A stretch of 44,433 nucleotides of DNA from Streptosporangiaceae bacterium (GCA_019239975.1 JAFAZE010000104.1:1-44433), one strand, 5' to 3'. Shown: positions 7,907-15,709, counted from the first letter of the stretch. Made by a program: numbers and translations. Notes: generated by a model not told the origin, from the sequence alone.

Positions 7907-8449
7907 ATGAGCGACGGAATGAGTCCCGAGCAAGCAGACAGCCCGCAGGTCGTGGTGGTCGGCCCCGACGGAATGGCGATCGGCGAGGAAGACAACTCCA
8001 GCGGCGGCGAGCGTTCCGTGACCGAGATGGTGGAACAGCCCGCCAAGGTCATGCGGATAGGCAGCATGATCCGGCAGCTGCTCGAAGAGGTCAGGGCGGC
8101 TCCGCTGGACGAGAAGAGCCGGGCCAGGCTCAAGGAGATACACGAGAGCTCCATCAAGGAACTCGAGGACGGGCTCGCCCCCGAGCTGGTGAGCGAGCTC
8201 GAGCGGCTGTCACTTCCCTTCACCGAGAACGAGGTGCCGAGCGAGGCGGAACTGCGGGTCGCGCAGGCGCAGCTTGTCGGCTGGCTGGAGGGCCTGTTCC
8301 ACGGAATACAGACCACGCTGTTCGCGCAGCAGATGGCGGCCCGCGCCCAGCTGGAGCAGATGCGCCGCGCCCTGCCGCCGGGCCTGGTCCCGCCGGGCGA
8401 CGCCGAACACCAGCAGCAGCCGTACCGCGCATCGGGCCCCTACCTGTAA
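7907..8449 (+). CDS. bpa: Bacterial proteasome activator Bpa/PafE (DUF2587)
   Basis: A protein of 180 residues matching the DUF2587 family. The helical core includes PAKVMRIGSMIRQLLEEVR, LKEIHESSIKELEDGL and AQLVGWLEGLFHGIQTTLFAQQM. Family members form ATP-independent dodecameric rings that open the 20S proteasome gate. The C-terminus is SGPYL; the terminal GPYL corresponds to the GQYL-type HbYX-like tail that docks into the proteasome alpha ring. The disordered acidic N-terminus (about residues 1-40) is typical. ATG 7907 is used, with ATG 7919 as an alternative; the upstream AGAAAG is a weak ribosome site. The 3' end faces pheA across 22 bases. Confidence 0.95.
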   Translation: MSDGMSPEQADSPQVVVVGPDGMAIGEEDNSSGGERSVTEMVEQPAKVMRIGSMIRQLLEEVRAAPLDEKSRARLKEIHESSIKELEDGLAPELVSELERLSLPFTENEVPSEAELRVAQAQLVGWLEGLFHGIQTTLFAQQMAARAQLEQMRRALPPGLVPPGDAEHQQQPYRASGPYL

Positions 8450-8471
8450 CGCGGTGACCCGCGGCGGCGGG

Positions 8472-9395
8472 CTACGCCCGGCCGTAGCGAAGGCGGGCGA
8501 GCCACGCCGCCGCCTCGGCGAACTCGGTGTCCGAGGTGCCGCGGCGCACCTGGGTACGGCCGCCGTCGCTGCGCGGGTAACTGCCGAGGAACCTGACGTC
8601 AGCACACACCCGGCGCAGGCCCATCACCGCCTCGCCGACCCGGGCGTCGTCCACGTGCCCTTCGCAGTCGACGAAGAAGTAGTAACTGCCGAGCCCGTCA
8701 CCGGTGGGGCGTGACTGGATGGTGGTCAGGTTGATCCCGCGCACCGCGAACTCGGTGAGGATCTCCATCAGCGCGCCGGGACGGTCCTGGGCCAGGAAAG
8801 CGGCGAGCGACGTGCGGTCGGCGCCGGTCGGCGCGGGCAACTGGCCCTCCGGCGCGACGACCACGAACCGGGTCACGGCGTTGGAGCGGTCGTGGACGTC
8901 GCGCGCGACGATCTGGAGGTTGTACCTCGCCGCGGCGAACTCCCCGGCCAGCGCCGCGTCGAGCTGCCCTTCGGCGGCCTGCCTGGCGGCCTCCGCGTTG
9001 GACGCGGCCGGTACCCATTCGTATCCGGGCAGGTTCGCGGCGAGCCAGCCGCGGCACTGCGGCTGAGCCTGCGGGTGTCCGCCCACCGTCTTGATGTCCC
9101 GCAGCGCCGTCCCTGGCTTCGCGAGCAGTGCGAACTCGATGGGGATCTGCAGCTCGGCGCGGATCAGCAGGTCATTTCCCCGCGTCAGGTCGTCGACCGT
9201 GGCGGTCACGATGCCCTCGACCGAGCTCTCCATCGGTACGACGCCCCGCTCGGCCCCGCCGCCGCGGACGGCCGCGAGAGCGGACTGGATGGTCGGGCAC
9301 GGCACGGGCTGCACATCGCCGGCGGCCGGGAGGGTCCGCAGGGCGGCCTCGGTAAACGTGCCCTCCGGTCCCAGGTACGCATAACGCATAGGCAC
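8472..9395 (-). CDS. pheA: Prephenate dehydratase
   Basis: A 307-residue monofunctional enzyme that converts prephenate to phenylpyruvate in phenylalanine synthesis. The catalytic domain begins RYAYLGPEGTFTEAAL, has VVPMESSVEGIV, and carries the catalytic Thr-Arg-Phe motif in SNAVTRFVVV. The C-terminal ACT domain has GALMEILTEFAVRGINLTTI. The usual ESRP effector-site motif appears as QSRP. Start GTG 9395 gives MPMRYAYLG; ATG 9389 is equally plausible, and neither has a clear Shine-Dalgarno. It follows the glycosyltransferase gene by 27 bases on the same strand and may be cotranscribed with it. Confidence 0.95.
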   Translation of the reverse strand: MPMRYAYLGPEGTFTEAALRTLPAAGDVQPVPCPTIQSALAAVRGGGAERGVVPMESSVEGIVTATVDDLTRGNDLLIRAELQIPIEFALLAKPGTALRDIKTVGGHPQAQPQCRGWLAANLPGYEWVPAASNAEAARQAAEGQLDAALAGEFAAARYNLQIVARDVHDRSNAVTRFVVVAPEGQLPAPTGADRTSLAAFLAQDRPGALMEILTEFAVRGINLTTIQSRPTGDGLGSYYFFVDCEGHVDDARVGEAVMGLRRVCADVRFLGSYPRSDGGRTQVRRGTSDTEFAEAAAWLARLRYGRA

Positions 9396-9422
9396 ATGAT
9401 GGCAGCCGGCGTGAAAACGCCG

Positions 9423-10133
9423 TCACCCCGCCGGGGTGCCGCGCCGCAGCAGCCGTGTGCTCAGCGCCCGGGAGACATCCGCGAGCTGGCGTGCCCGGTG
9501 AAGCTGCGCACGCAGATCGGTGCCGGTGGCGCGGTGCGCGAGATCCACCTCCACCTCCCTGACACGCATCCCCTTGCGCACCAGGTCGATCGTGAGCGCC
9601 GTCTCCACACCGAAGCCGCGGGCGAGCGGCCGGGCAGCCTCGAACGCCGCCCGGGTGAGGCAGCGCTGGCCGTTCAGCGGCTGCGCGGGCTGCCACCCGG
9701 TGGCCCGGCGGATTCCCGAACCGGAGACCCGGACGACGATCCCGTGGCCGCCGAGCTTCACCCTCGTCGTGAAGACCGCGATCGTCATGTCCGCCTCGCC
9801 GTCGAGGACCGGCCCCGTCAGCGGGCCCGCGTGGGCGGCCGTCGCGCCCAGGTCGGCGTCCAGGAACAGCAGATGCCGCGGCGGGCCGTCCCGTTCGTCC
9901 AGCAGCCGGACCCCTTCCGCGCCCGTTTCCATCGCCGAGGCCTTGCCCCGGTTCCGCGCGTGCCGCAGCACCGCCGCGCCCGCGCGCTCCGCGACGGCAG
10001 CGGTGCCGTCCTTCGAGCCGTCGTCCACGACGAGCACCAGGTCCACCGCGGGCAACCCGGCGGCGGCCGTCACGGTGGCGGCTATCCGGTCGGCTTCGTT
10101 GTATGCCGGGACGACGGCGGCGATGCTCTGCAC
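9423..10133 (-). CDS. GT2-family glycosyltransferase
   Basis: A GT-A fold family 2 glycosyltransferase of about 236 residues. Visible elements are the N-terminal IAAVVPAYNEADRI, VLVVDDGSKDGTA, RGKASAMETG and the DxD-like FLDADLGA. The enzyme would transfer sugar from a nucleotide donor, probably to a lipid or polymer acceptor on the cytoplasmic face; it resembles DPM1/GT2 mannosyl or glucosyl transferases, but no C-terminal membrane segment is seen. GTG 10133 is preferred because the conserved fold begins at once; a TTG at 10157 is an alternative. No good ribosome site is visible. It lies between the STAS gene and pheA. Confidence 0.85.
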   Translation of the reverse strand: MQSIAAVVPAYNEADRIAATVTAAAGLPAVDLVLVVDDGSKDGTAAVAERAGAAVLRHARNRGKASAMETGAEGVRLLDERDGPPRHLLFLDADLGATAAHAGPLTGPVLDGEADMTIAVFTTRVKLGGHGIVVRVSGSGIRRATGWQPAQPLNGQRCLTRAAFEAARPLARGFGVETALTIDLVRKGMRVREVEVDLAHRATGTDLRAQLHRARQLADVSRALSTRLLRRGTPAG

Positions 10134-10195
10134 GGGCAGATAGTAGCCGGGCGGCAACGTGGTGCCGCGCGGCGGCGGGAGTCGCGCGCGGCAGC

Positions 10196-10225
10196 GCCGC
10201 GCGGAATCTAGCCGCGCGGAATCTA
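10196..10225 (-). repeat. Exact 15-bp tandem duplication at the STAS stop codon
   Basis: GCCGCGCGGAATCTA occurs at 10196-10210 and again at 10211-10225. The second copy contains the stop codon of the STAS gene, so on the minus strand TAGATTCCG appears twice in a row. A related TAGATTCCG also marks the stop of the upstream kinase gene (10595-10597). Confidence 0.75.
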
Positions 10226-10561
10226 CTGGCCGCGGCGGGCGGGCGGGTCGTTCGCGATCGTGAACACCGAATCCAGGCCGGTCACCTGGAGGATCTTCAG
10301 GACCGCCGGGCGGGGCGCGGCGAGCTCCAGCTCACCGCCCCGCTCGCGTGCCTGGCGCAGGCAGGAAAGCAGGACGTTCATGCCGGTGGAGTCGCAGAAC
10401 TCGACCCCGGACATGTCCACGATGACGCGGGTGGGACCGCCGTTGCCGATGACTGCGGCGAGCTCGCTGTGCAGCCGCGGAGCGGTATAGAGGTCGATTT
10501 CGCCGGACGCGGTCACGATCGCGTGATCGCCGTGAGACCGGCTCGAGACACTGAGCTCCAC
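10223..10561 (-). CDS. STAS-domain anti-sigma factor antagonist
   Basis: A 112-residue single-domain SpoIIAA/RsbV-like protein. VTASGEIDLYTAPRLHSEL and VIVDMSGVEFCDSTGMNVLL match the family, and the serine in DSTG is the residue normally phosphorylated by the partner anti-sigma kinase. When dephosphorylated, such proteins bind the kinase and free a sigma factor. The gene lies 33 bases downstream of a SpoIIAB-like kinase gene, so the two form a partner-switch module. The sigma factor is not in the window. Start is GTG 10561; a TAGGGT hexamer 7 bases upstream could give an extra leaderless message. Confidence 0.9.
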   Translation of the reverse strand: MELSVSSRSHGDHAIVTASGEIDLYTAPRLHSELAAVIGNGGPTRVIVDMSGVEFCDSTGMNVLLSCLRQARERGGELELAAPRPAVLKILQVTGLDSVFTIANDPPARRGQ

Positions 10562-10594
10562 GTGGGGAACCCTACCGTCATACGCTGCCGGAAT

Positions 10595-11152
10595 CTAGGT
10601 GAAGGCGCTGGCCCGGGGAACAACCCCCGCAGCGCCCCACCCCCGCGCCAGCCGCCGCAGGCGGCCTGGCTTGCGTGGGCGCGCTAATGCGTCGCTGGCA
10701 GCGCCCTGCAGCGCCGCCGCGTCGTCCAGGCCGGCCCGGCCCGGGCGTGCCCGTCCCCCGTGCGGCGCGGGCAGCTCCGCCCAGACCGTCATCTCGCCGT
10801 CACCGGAGCGGACGCCCCAGTGCCTGGACAGCCGGGCGACGATCCCCAGGCCGCGCCCGCCGACCGAGGAGGCCGTGGGCTGGGCCAGTTCGGGCACCGT
10901 CCGCCCGCCGCCGTCGCTGACCGCGACCTCGACGCTGTCCCGGCGCAGGATCCATGCCACCTTGACCTTGGCGCCAGGCAACGGCGAAGCGTGCCGCAGC
11001 GCGTTACTGATCAGCTCGCTGAGCACAAGCGCCGCGTCGCGCGCCGACCCCTCGAAAATGCCGGCCGAAATGAGTTCCGCGATGAGGCGGCGGCGAGCGA
11101 CGCCGACGCTGGATGCTGTAAACGGGAGCAGCAGCACGCCCGACCTAGCCAC
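10595..11152 (-). CDS. Anti-sigma serine kinase / ATP-binding protein (SpoIIAB/RsbW-like)
   Basis: The GHKL ATPase core is clear: N-box ELISNALRHA, G1 VSDGGGR and G2 GGRGLGIV. These kinases phosphorylate the STAS partner and hold a sigma factor; a phosphatase-regulator role is also known for the family. The frame is open to 11347, but that part is unlike the family and reaches the divergent ABC gene. I place the start at GTG 11152 or GTG 11137 (the latter gives MLLLPFTASSVGVARRRL, with GGAGGT 13 bases upstream). The C-terminal 45 residues are a basic, low-complexity extension. A SigB-type promoter candidate lies about 55 bases upstream. Confidence 0.85.
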   Translation of the reverse strand: MARSGVLLLPFTASSVGVARRRLIAELISAGIFEGSARDAALVLSELISNALRHASPLPGAKVKVAWILRRDSVEVAVSDGGGRTVPELAQPTASSVGGRGLGIVARLSRHWGVRSGDGEMTVWAELPAPHGGRARPGRAGLDDAAALQGAASDALARPRKPGRLRRLARGWGAAGVVPRASAFT

Positions 11153-11205
11153 CTCCAAAACACCTCGCCCCGACCGTGAACTGAAACGAACCCGGTACGA
11201 GCGGA

Positions 11206-11230
11206 ATGCCCAGTGTGAACGGCGTGAAAC
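11206..11230 (-). promoter_or_regulatory. Candidate SigB/SigF-type promoter
   Basis: On the minus strand GTTT is followed after 15 bases by GGGCAT, one mismatch from the stress-sigma consensus GTTT-N14-16-GGGTAT. It lies 54 bases upstream of the anti-sigma kinase start, which would fit autoregulation of a partner-switch module by its own sigma factor. Confidence 0.4.
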
Positions 11231-11231
11231 C

Positions 11232-11332
11232 GTGAACGTCATTTTTCGCCGCAAGTATCTGTGAGAGACGACATACTCGCACGTCACAAGCCGACAGTTA
11301 CTGTCCTGCAAGGCGGATCCGGTGAACGTCAT
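11232..11332. promoter_or_regulatory. Operator candidates in divergent intergenic region
   Basis: An exact 11-bp direct repeat GTGAACGTCAT occurs at 11232-11242 and 11322-11332. Between them is a perfect 13-bp palindrome GACAGTTACTGTC at 11293-11305. They lie between the divergent anti-sigma kinase and ABC ATPase genes, one repeat near each presumed promoter. The proteins that would bind are unknown. Confidence 0.45.
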
Positions 11333-11357
11333 ACAACCGGCCGGCACGAGGTAACGT

Positions 11358-12146
11358 ATGCCCGTGGCTGAGCCGACCGTGATCGTTGACGACCTGCACG
11401 TGGTCTACCGCGTGTACGGCGCCGGCGGCGACAAGGGCACCGCGGCGACCGCGCTGATGCGCGTGGTGCGGCGCCAGCGGCGCCAGTCCATCCGTGAGGT
11501 GCACGCGATCAAGGGCATATCGTTTGTCGTCAACCACGGGGACGTGGTGGGCGTCATCGGGCGCAACGGCTCGGGCAAGTCGACCCTGCTGCGGGCGATC
11601 GCCGGCCTGCTGCCCCCAGAACAGGGCTGCGTCTACTCGACGGGCCAGGCCGCGCTGCTCGGCGTGAACGCCGCACTCCTCGATGACCTGACCGGCGAGC
11701 GGAACGTCGTGCTCGGCTGCCTGGCGATGGGCATGCCCCCGCAGGAGGTCAAGGCGCGTTACCAGGACATCGTGGACTTCTCCGGCGTCGGCAGGTTCAT
11801 CGACCTTCCGATGCGGGCCTACTCCACCGGAATGGCCCAGCGGCTCCGGTTCGCGATCGCGTCGGCCAAGAGCCACGAGATCCTGATGATCGACGAGGCC
11901 CTGGCCACCGGCGACGCGCCGTTCCGGACGAAAAGCCACAACCGCATCAGGGAGCTGCGCGACGAGGCCGGCACGGTATTCCTGGTGGCGCACAACCTGG
12001 GCGAGATCGAGCAGAGCTGCAACCGGGTGCTCTGGATGGAAGCGGGCAAGGTCCTGCGGGACAGCGAGGACGTGCCCGGAGTGATCGACGAGTACCTCGA
12101 AGCCACCGGCGGTGAGCCGCGGCACCGGGAGCAGGCGCGCCTGTAG
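11358..12146 (+). CDS. Polysaccharide/teichoic-acid-type ABC transporter ATPase, orphan
   Basis: A 262-residue ABC ATPase with Walker A GRNGSGKS (around residue 74), signature YSTGMAQRLRF, Walker B ILMIDEAL and H-loop VAHNLGEI. The sequence pattern (LLGVNAALLDDLTGERNV, MRAYSTGMAQR) places it with the RfbE/Wzt/TagH group, which powers export of lipid-linked cell-wall polysaccharides. An ABC-2 permease normally sits next to it; none is present in the window. GAGG lies 6 bases before the ATG. Its 3' end is overlapped antisense by the histidine-kinase reading frame for 328 bases. From memory, M. tuberculosis also has an rfbE-like gene (Rv3781) directly after bpa. Confidence 0.9.
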   Translation: MPVAEPTVIVDDLHVVYRVYGAGGDKGTAATALMRVVRRQRRQSIREVHAIKGISFVVNHGDVVGVIGRNGSGKSTLLRAIAGLLPPEQGCVYSTGQAALLGVNAALLDDLTGERNVVLGCLAMGMPPQEVKARYQDIVDFSGVGRFIDLPMRAYSTGMAQRLRFAIASAKSHEILMIDEALATGDAPFRTKSHNRIRELRDEAGTVFLVAHNLGEIEQSCNRVLWMEAGKVLRDSEDVPGVIDEYLEATGGEPRHREQARL

Positions 12147-14029
12147 GAGGCTAAGCCCGTGCTCGCGCGGCGCAGCCGGAGCCGCATCACGGTGCCGCCG
12201 CCGGCCCGCGATTGCGCCACCACCGAGGCGTCCTGCGCCGCGGCGAGGCGCCGCACGATATAGAGGCCTATCCCCACGCCGCCGAAACGCCGCCGGTCAC
12301 CGGTCTCGCCCTGGACGAACCGCTCGAAGATCCGCTCGTGGTCGCCGGGCGTGATGCCGATCCCCCGGTCCTCGACGGTCACCTCGATCCACGGGCCCGC
12401 GGCGCGCGCCCGCACGTGCACGGAGCCGCCCGCCGGGGAGTACTTGAACGCGTTCTCCAGGAGCTGGCCGACGATGATGTCGGTCGCCATCGAGTCCCCG
12501 TAGGCCGCGGGCAGGTCGGCTGGCACGTCCGCGGCCACCTCGTGCTTGTCCGACAGCGGGCGGAACGACACGACCGCCGCCCGCAGCAGCCCCGCCAGGT
12601 CGAACGGCCCGTTGCTGACCGGGAGCTGGTCGGCGCCCGCCCGCGCGCCGAGCAGCAGCTGCTCCACCAGCCGCCCGAGCGAGCCCGCCCGCTCCGCGAT
12701 CGTGCGCACCGCCGACCTGCGGTCGGCGTCCGAGAGCTGGTCCCAGCGGCTCGCCAGCGTGCTCGCGAAGCCCTGCACGATCGTGATCGGGGTGCGGAGC
12801 TCATGGCTGGTGGTGGCGAGGAACAGGTCCTTGGCCTCCTCGAGTTCCTTGGCCGCGGTGACGTCACGGAAGTCGACCACCCGCTCGTCACCATCGCCGA
12901 GCGCCGTGCAGAGCACGTCGAGCCACCGGCCGCTCTCCAGCTTGTGCGTCCGGCGCTCCCCGGCGTCCGGTAGCGGGAACGGGGGCGCCTTGCCCATCAC
13001 CTCGCTGGCCGGCATGCCGGTGATGTGGTGCGCGGCCGGGTTCCACTGCCTGACCATGCCCTCGCCGTCGAGCACCGCGATGCCGTCGGCGCTGCCGTCG
13101 ATGACCGCGCGCTCGTGCGCCCGCTGCCGTACCACTTCCTCGAACGCCATCGCGTTCGTCAGCGCGACCCCGGCGTGCCCGGCCAGCAGCTCGAGCAGCT
13201 CGAGCTCGACATGGCTCAGCGTGCGCCGGCTGTACAGCGCGTACAGCGCGCCGTAGGGCCTGCCGCCGACGTGCGACAGGCTGAGCGCGATCGTGTGCAG
13301 CCCGGGGAGCGCGGACCAGATCAGGTCGTCGAAGTTGCCCGACTCGCCGGTCGCCATCATCACCGTCTTACCGGATCGCAGCAGCTCGCCGACGAGGCTG
13401 GTGGACAGCGTGGCGGTCTTGCCGCGCAGCCTGGCGGGCAGTCCCGCCGTGCTGACCAGGCGGAGCACGTCGTCCTCGATGAGGACGAAGCCGCCGGCGT
13501 CCGCGCCGGTCAGCTCGCGCAGGCTGGCGGCGATCCGGTCGAGGACGGCCTCCAGATCCCGCTGCGCGTTCATGTCGGCGACCACGTCGCCGAGCCTGCG
13601 CACCACGCGTGCCCGCTCCGCCATGTAGTGTCGGGCCACGTCGTCCTCGCCGGTCTGATGGCAGACGTTGACCCACCCGGTCACGTCGCCGCCGCTGCCG
13701 GTGAGCGCGCTGGTGTCGATGCGCACGTCCAGCACCGAGCCGTCCTTGCGGATCCGCCGGGTGGCGAACGAGATCTGGCCGCCGCCGCGCACCCGCTCGA
13801 GCACGGCGTTGTGCTCGGCCTTCAGTTCCTCGGGGATGATCGGCGGCTCGACGCCGATGATCTCGCTCGCGCTCCAGCCGAACATGCGCTCCGCGGCCGG
13901 GTTCCAGAGCAGCACCGTGCGGTCGGTGCCGAACGCGACGATCGCGTCGGCCGCGCTCTCGATGACGGCGCGCGCGGTCGCGGCGGCCCGGTCCCGCCGG
14001 CCAACCGTCTCCGCTTGCCCTGCCACCAC
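11819..14029 (-). CDS. PAS-GAF-PAS sensor histidine kinase with extended 3' end
   Basis: A soluble histidine kinase of 736 residues. PAS 1 (about 20-125, ADAIVAFGTDRTVLLWNPAAERMFGW), GAF (about 150-300), PAS 2 (about 310-400, ADGIAVLDGEGMVRQWNPAAHHITG), HisKA with SHELRTP (His about 408) and HATPase with QLLENAFKYSP, DRGIGI and GGVGIGLYIV. No transmembrane segments, so it senses cytoplasmic or redox/gas cues through PAS/GAF; no response regulator is adjacent. The catalytic domain ends near MRLRLRRAS (about 12160). The last 111 or so codons are antisense to the ABC gene and look non-native. A TAG in another frame lies at 12153-12151, so a small indel near the end probably removed the normal stop. 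Confidence 0.85.
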   Translation of the reverse strand: MVAGQAETVGRRDRAAATARAVIESAADAIVAFGTDRTVLLWNPAAERMFGWSASEIIGVEPPIIPEELKAEHNAVLERVRGGGQISFATRRIRKDGSVLDVRIDTSALTGSGGDVTGWVNVCHQTGEDDVARHYMAERARVVRRLGDVVADMNAQRDLEAVLDRIAASLRELTGADAGGFVLIEDDVLRLVSTAGLPARLRGKTATLSTSLVGELLRSGKTVMMATGESGNFDDLIWSALPGLHTIALSLSHVGGRPYGALYALYSRRTLSHVELELLELLAGHAGVALTNAMAFEEVVRQRAHERAVIDGSADGIAVLDGEGMVRQWNPAAHHITGMPASEVMGKAPPFPLPDAGERRTHKLESGRWLDVLCTALGDGDERVVDFRDVTAAKELEEAKDLFLATTSHELRTPITIVQGFASTLASRWDQLSDADRRSAVRTIAERAGSLGRLVEQLLLGARAGADQLPVSNGPFDLAGLLRAAVVSFRPLSDKHEVAADVPADLPAAYGDSMATDIIVGQLLENAFKYSPAGGSVHVRARAAGPWIEVTVEDRGIGITPGDHERIFERFVQGETGDRRRFGGVGIGLYIVRRLAAAQDASVVAQSRAGGGTVMRLRLRRASTGLASYRRACSRCRGSPPVASRYSSITPGTSSLSRRTLPASIQSTRLQLCSISPRLCATRNTVPASSRSSLMRLWLFVRNGASPVARASSIIRISWLLADAIANRSRWAIPVE

Positions 14030-14152
14030 ACCAACATCGTGCCACCAGAAAGACCGCTGGTCAGCGAAAGAACATTAGTTATCTGCCAAACGGGCCGTGG
14101 TGTTACCGGCGGCGTTCCGGTCGCCTCCGGGGTGGCCGGCCAGACATGATCG

Positions 14153-15517
14153 TCACACCGCCAGCAGGACGCCGGGGTTGAGCAGCCCGGCCGGGTCCAG
14201 GGCGGACTTTACGGCGCGCATCGCGGCGATCTCCGCGCGGCTGCGGCTGAGGTGCAGCAGCGCGGCCTTCGCGTGGCCGATGCCGTGTTCCGCGGAGATC
14301 GTCCCGCCGTGCGCGGCCGCGAGCCCGAGCACGGCCTCGTCCACGGAGTTGTCGCCGGGCTCGGGCCCCAGCACGTTGACGTGCACGTTGCCGACACCGA
14401 TGTGGCCGAACACGATCGCCTTCGCGTCCCCGGTGACCGCGTCGAGCGCCGCGCGGAACGCCGGGAGCTGGGTCACCGGCAGCGCCACGTCGAGCTTGTG
14501 CGGGATGCCGGCGGCGCCGATCGCCTCGGTGTGCCGCTCACGGTAAGCCCACAGCGCGGCGCGCCCCGGCGGGTCCAGCGCCACCGACGCCTCGTCCAGC
14601 GCGGGAATGGCCACCATTCGTTCGGTGAAAATTTCGGCATTATGATCCCGGCCGCCCGCCTCCGTGAGCAGGTAAGCCGGGTATTCCCTGGCCAGCGGCC
14701 GCGGCAGGCCGGCGTGCGCGCGGACCAGGGCAACGCCGGGCGCCTCGAAGTACTCGGCGGCGCGGATTCCGGGGACGCGGGCCCGGATCTCGGCCTGCAG
14801 CGCGGCGGCCGCCTCGATGCCGCTGACGCCGGCGAGGACGGTGACCGCGGGCGGCTCGGCCGGCCACAGCCGCAGCCGTGCCGCGGTGATCACGCCGAGC
14901 GTGCCCTCGCTGCCGGCCAGCAGCTGGCCGAGCTCGTAGCCGCTGTTGTCGGTCTGGACGCCGCCCAGCCGGCTGATGACGCTGCCGTCCGCCAGGACCG
15001 CCTCGACGCCGAGCAGCTGCGCCCTCGTCCCGCCGTACCTGACCGTGCGGATGCCGCCGGCGTTCGTCGCGATCGTGCCGCCCACGGTCGCCGAGTCCCG
15101 TGCCGCGAGGTCCACGCCATACTCCAGGCCCGCGCGGGCGACGTGCTCGTGGAGACCGCCGATCGTCACCCCGGCGCCGGCCGTGACCTGCGCGGCCAGC
15201 GTGTCGACGGGATCCAGCCTGAGCAGCCGCCGGCAGGACAGGACGACGGGCGCTACGCCGTCGCGGGCGGGGACGCCCCCGCCGACCAGGCCGGTGTTGC
15301 CGCCCTGCGGCACCACCGGCGTGCGGTGCCGCGCGGCGGCCCGGATCACCCCGGCGACCTCGTCCGTCCCGGCGGGACGCACCACGCACCGCGCCGGGCC
15401 GTGGTACCGGCGCGTCCAGTCCGTGGTGTACCCGGCGGTCACGCCCGGGTCCGTGAGCACGTGCTCCGCGCCGGCGACCGCGGCGAGGTCGGCGAGCAGC
15501 GTGTCCACGCGTGCCAC
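14153..15517 (-). CDS. FAD-linked D-2-hydroxyacid dehydrogenase (GlcD/D-lactate type)
   Basis: A 454-residue flavoprotein of the FAD_binding_4/FAD-oxidase_C class. The FAD domain has VVPQGGNTGLVGGGVP, DLAARDSATVGGTIATNAGG and GSEGTLGVIT; the C-terminal domain has the metal-site-like FGHIGVGNVHVNV and GTISAEHGIG motifs. These enzymes oxidise D-lactate, glycolate or D-2-hydroxyglutarate and pass electrons to quinone or cytochrome; the substrate cannot be fixed here. In most relatives the first motif reads GHIGDGNLH, so the Asp to Val change is worth noting. Start GTG 15517 is possible, but GTG 15508 has AGGG just upstream and may be the real start. Confidence 0.9.
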   Translation of the reverse strand: MARVDTLLADLAAVAGAEHVLTDPGVTAGYTTDWTRRYHGPARCVVRPAGTDEVAGVIRAAARHRTPVVPQGGNTGLVGGGVPARDGVAPVVLSCRRLLRLDPVDTLAAQVTAGAGVTIGGLHEHVARAGLEYGVDLAARDSATVGGTIATNAGGIRTVRYGGTRAQLLGVEAVLADGSVISRLGGVQTDNSGYELGQLLAGSEGTLGVITAARLRLWPAEPPAVTVLAGVSGIEAAAALQAEIRARVPGIRAAEYFEAPGVALVRAHAGLPRPLAREYPAYLLTEAGGRDHNAEIFTERMVAIPALDEASVALDPPGRAALWAYRERHTEAIGAAGIPHKLDVALPVTQLPAFRAALDAVTGDAKAIVFGHIGVGNVHVNVLGPEPGDNSVDEAVLGLAAAHGGTISAEHGIGHAKAALLHLSRSRAEIAAMRAVKSALDPAGLLNPGVLLAV

Positions 15518-15559
15518 CCTAGCTGCTGCAACCTCCCTTCCCTAACGGGGCTCGCGGCT

Positions 15560-15709
15560 CTATAGTGTTGCGTGTTTCCGCTGGCTATAGTGCGGGCACA
15601 GCGGGGCGCAGCGCGACCGTCACCCGCTGCGGACGGTACGAGTAACCCGGCCCGCCCAGGGCATTACTTTCCGGTAAGCGGGTAAATTAGTTGCTTAGAC
15701 CAAACTAAT
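15560..15709 (+). promoter_or_regulatory. Upstream region of universal stress protein: direct repeats and palindrome
   Basis: CTATAGTG occurs at 15560-15567 and 15585-15592 (25 bases apart); each contains a -10-like TATAGT. Nearer the gene, ATTAGTT (15686-15692) and AACTAAT (15703-15709) form a perfect 7-bp inverted repeat with a 10-base spacer, about 58 bases before the ATG. The AT content is unusual for this genome and supports a control region. No DosR-type box is seen. Confidence 0.4.

Noticed and set aside
8468..8480. CGGGC-TAC-GCCCG hairpin between bpa and pheA as a terminator
   Set aside because: Only a 5-bp stem with a 3-base loop in GC-rich sequence; too likely by chance.
11298..12125. 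Minus-strand frame of 275 codons antisense to the ABC ATPase
   Set aside because: The plus strand has complete Walker, signature and H-loop motifs; the antisense frame is a codon-bias artefact.
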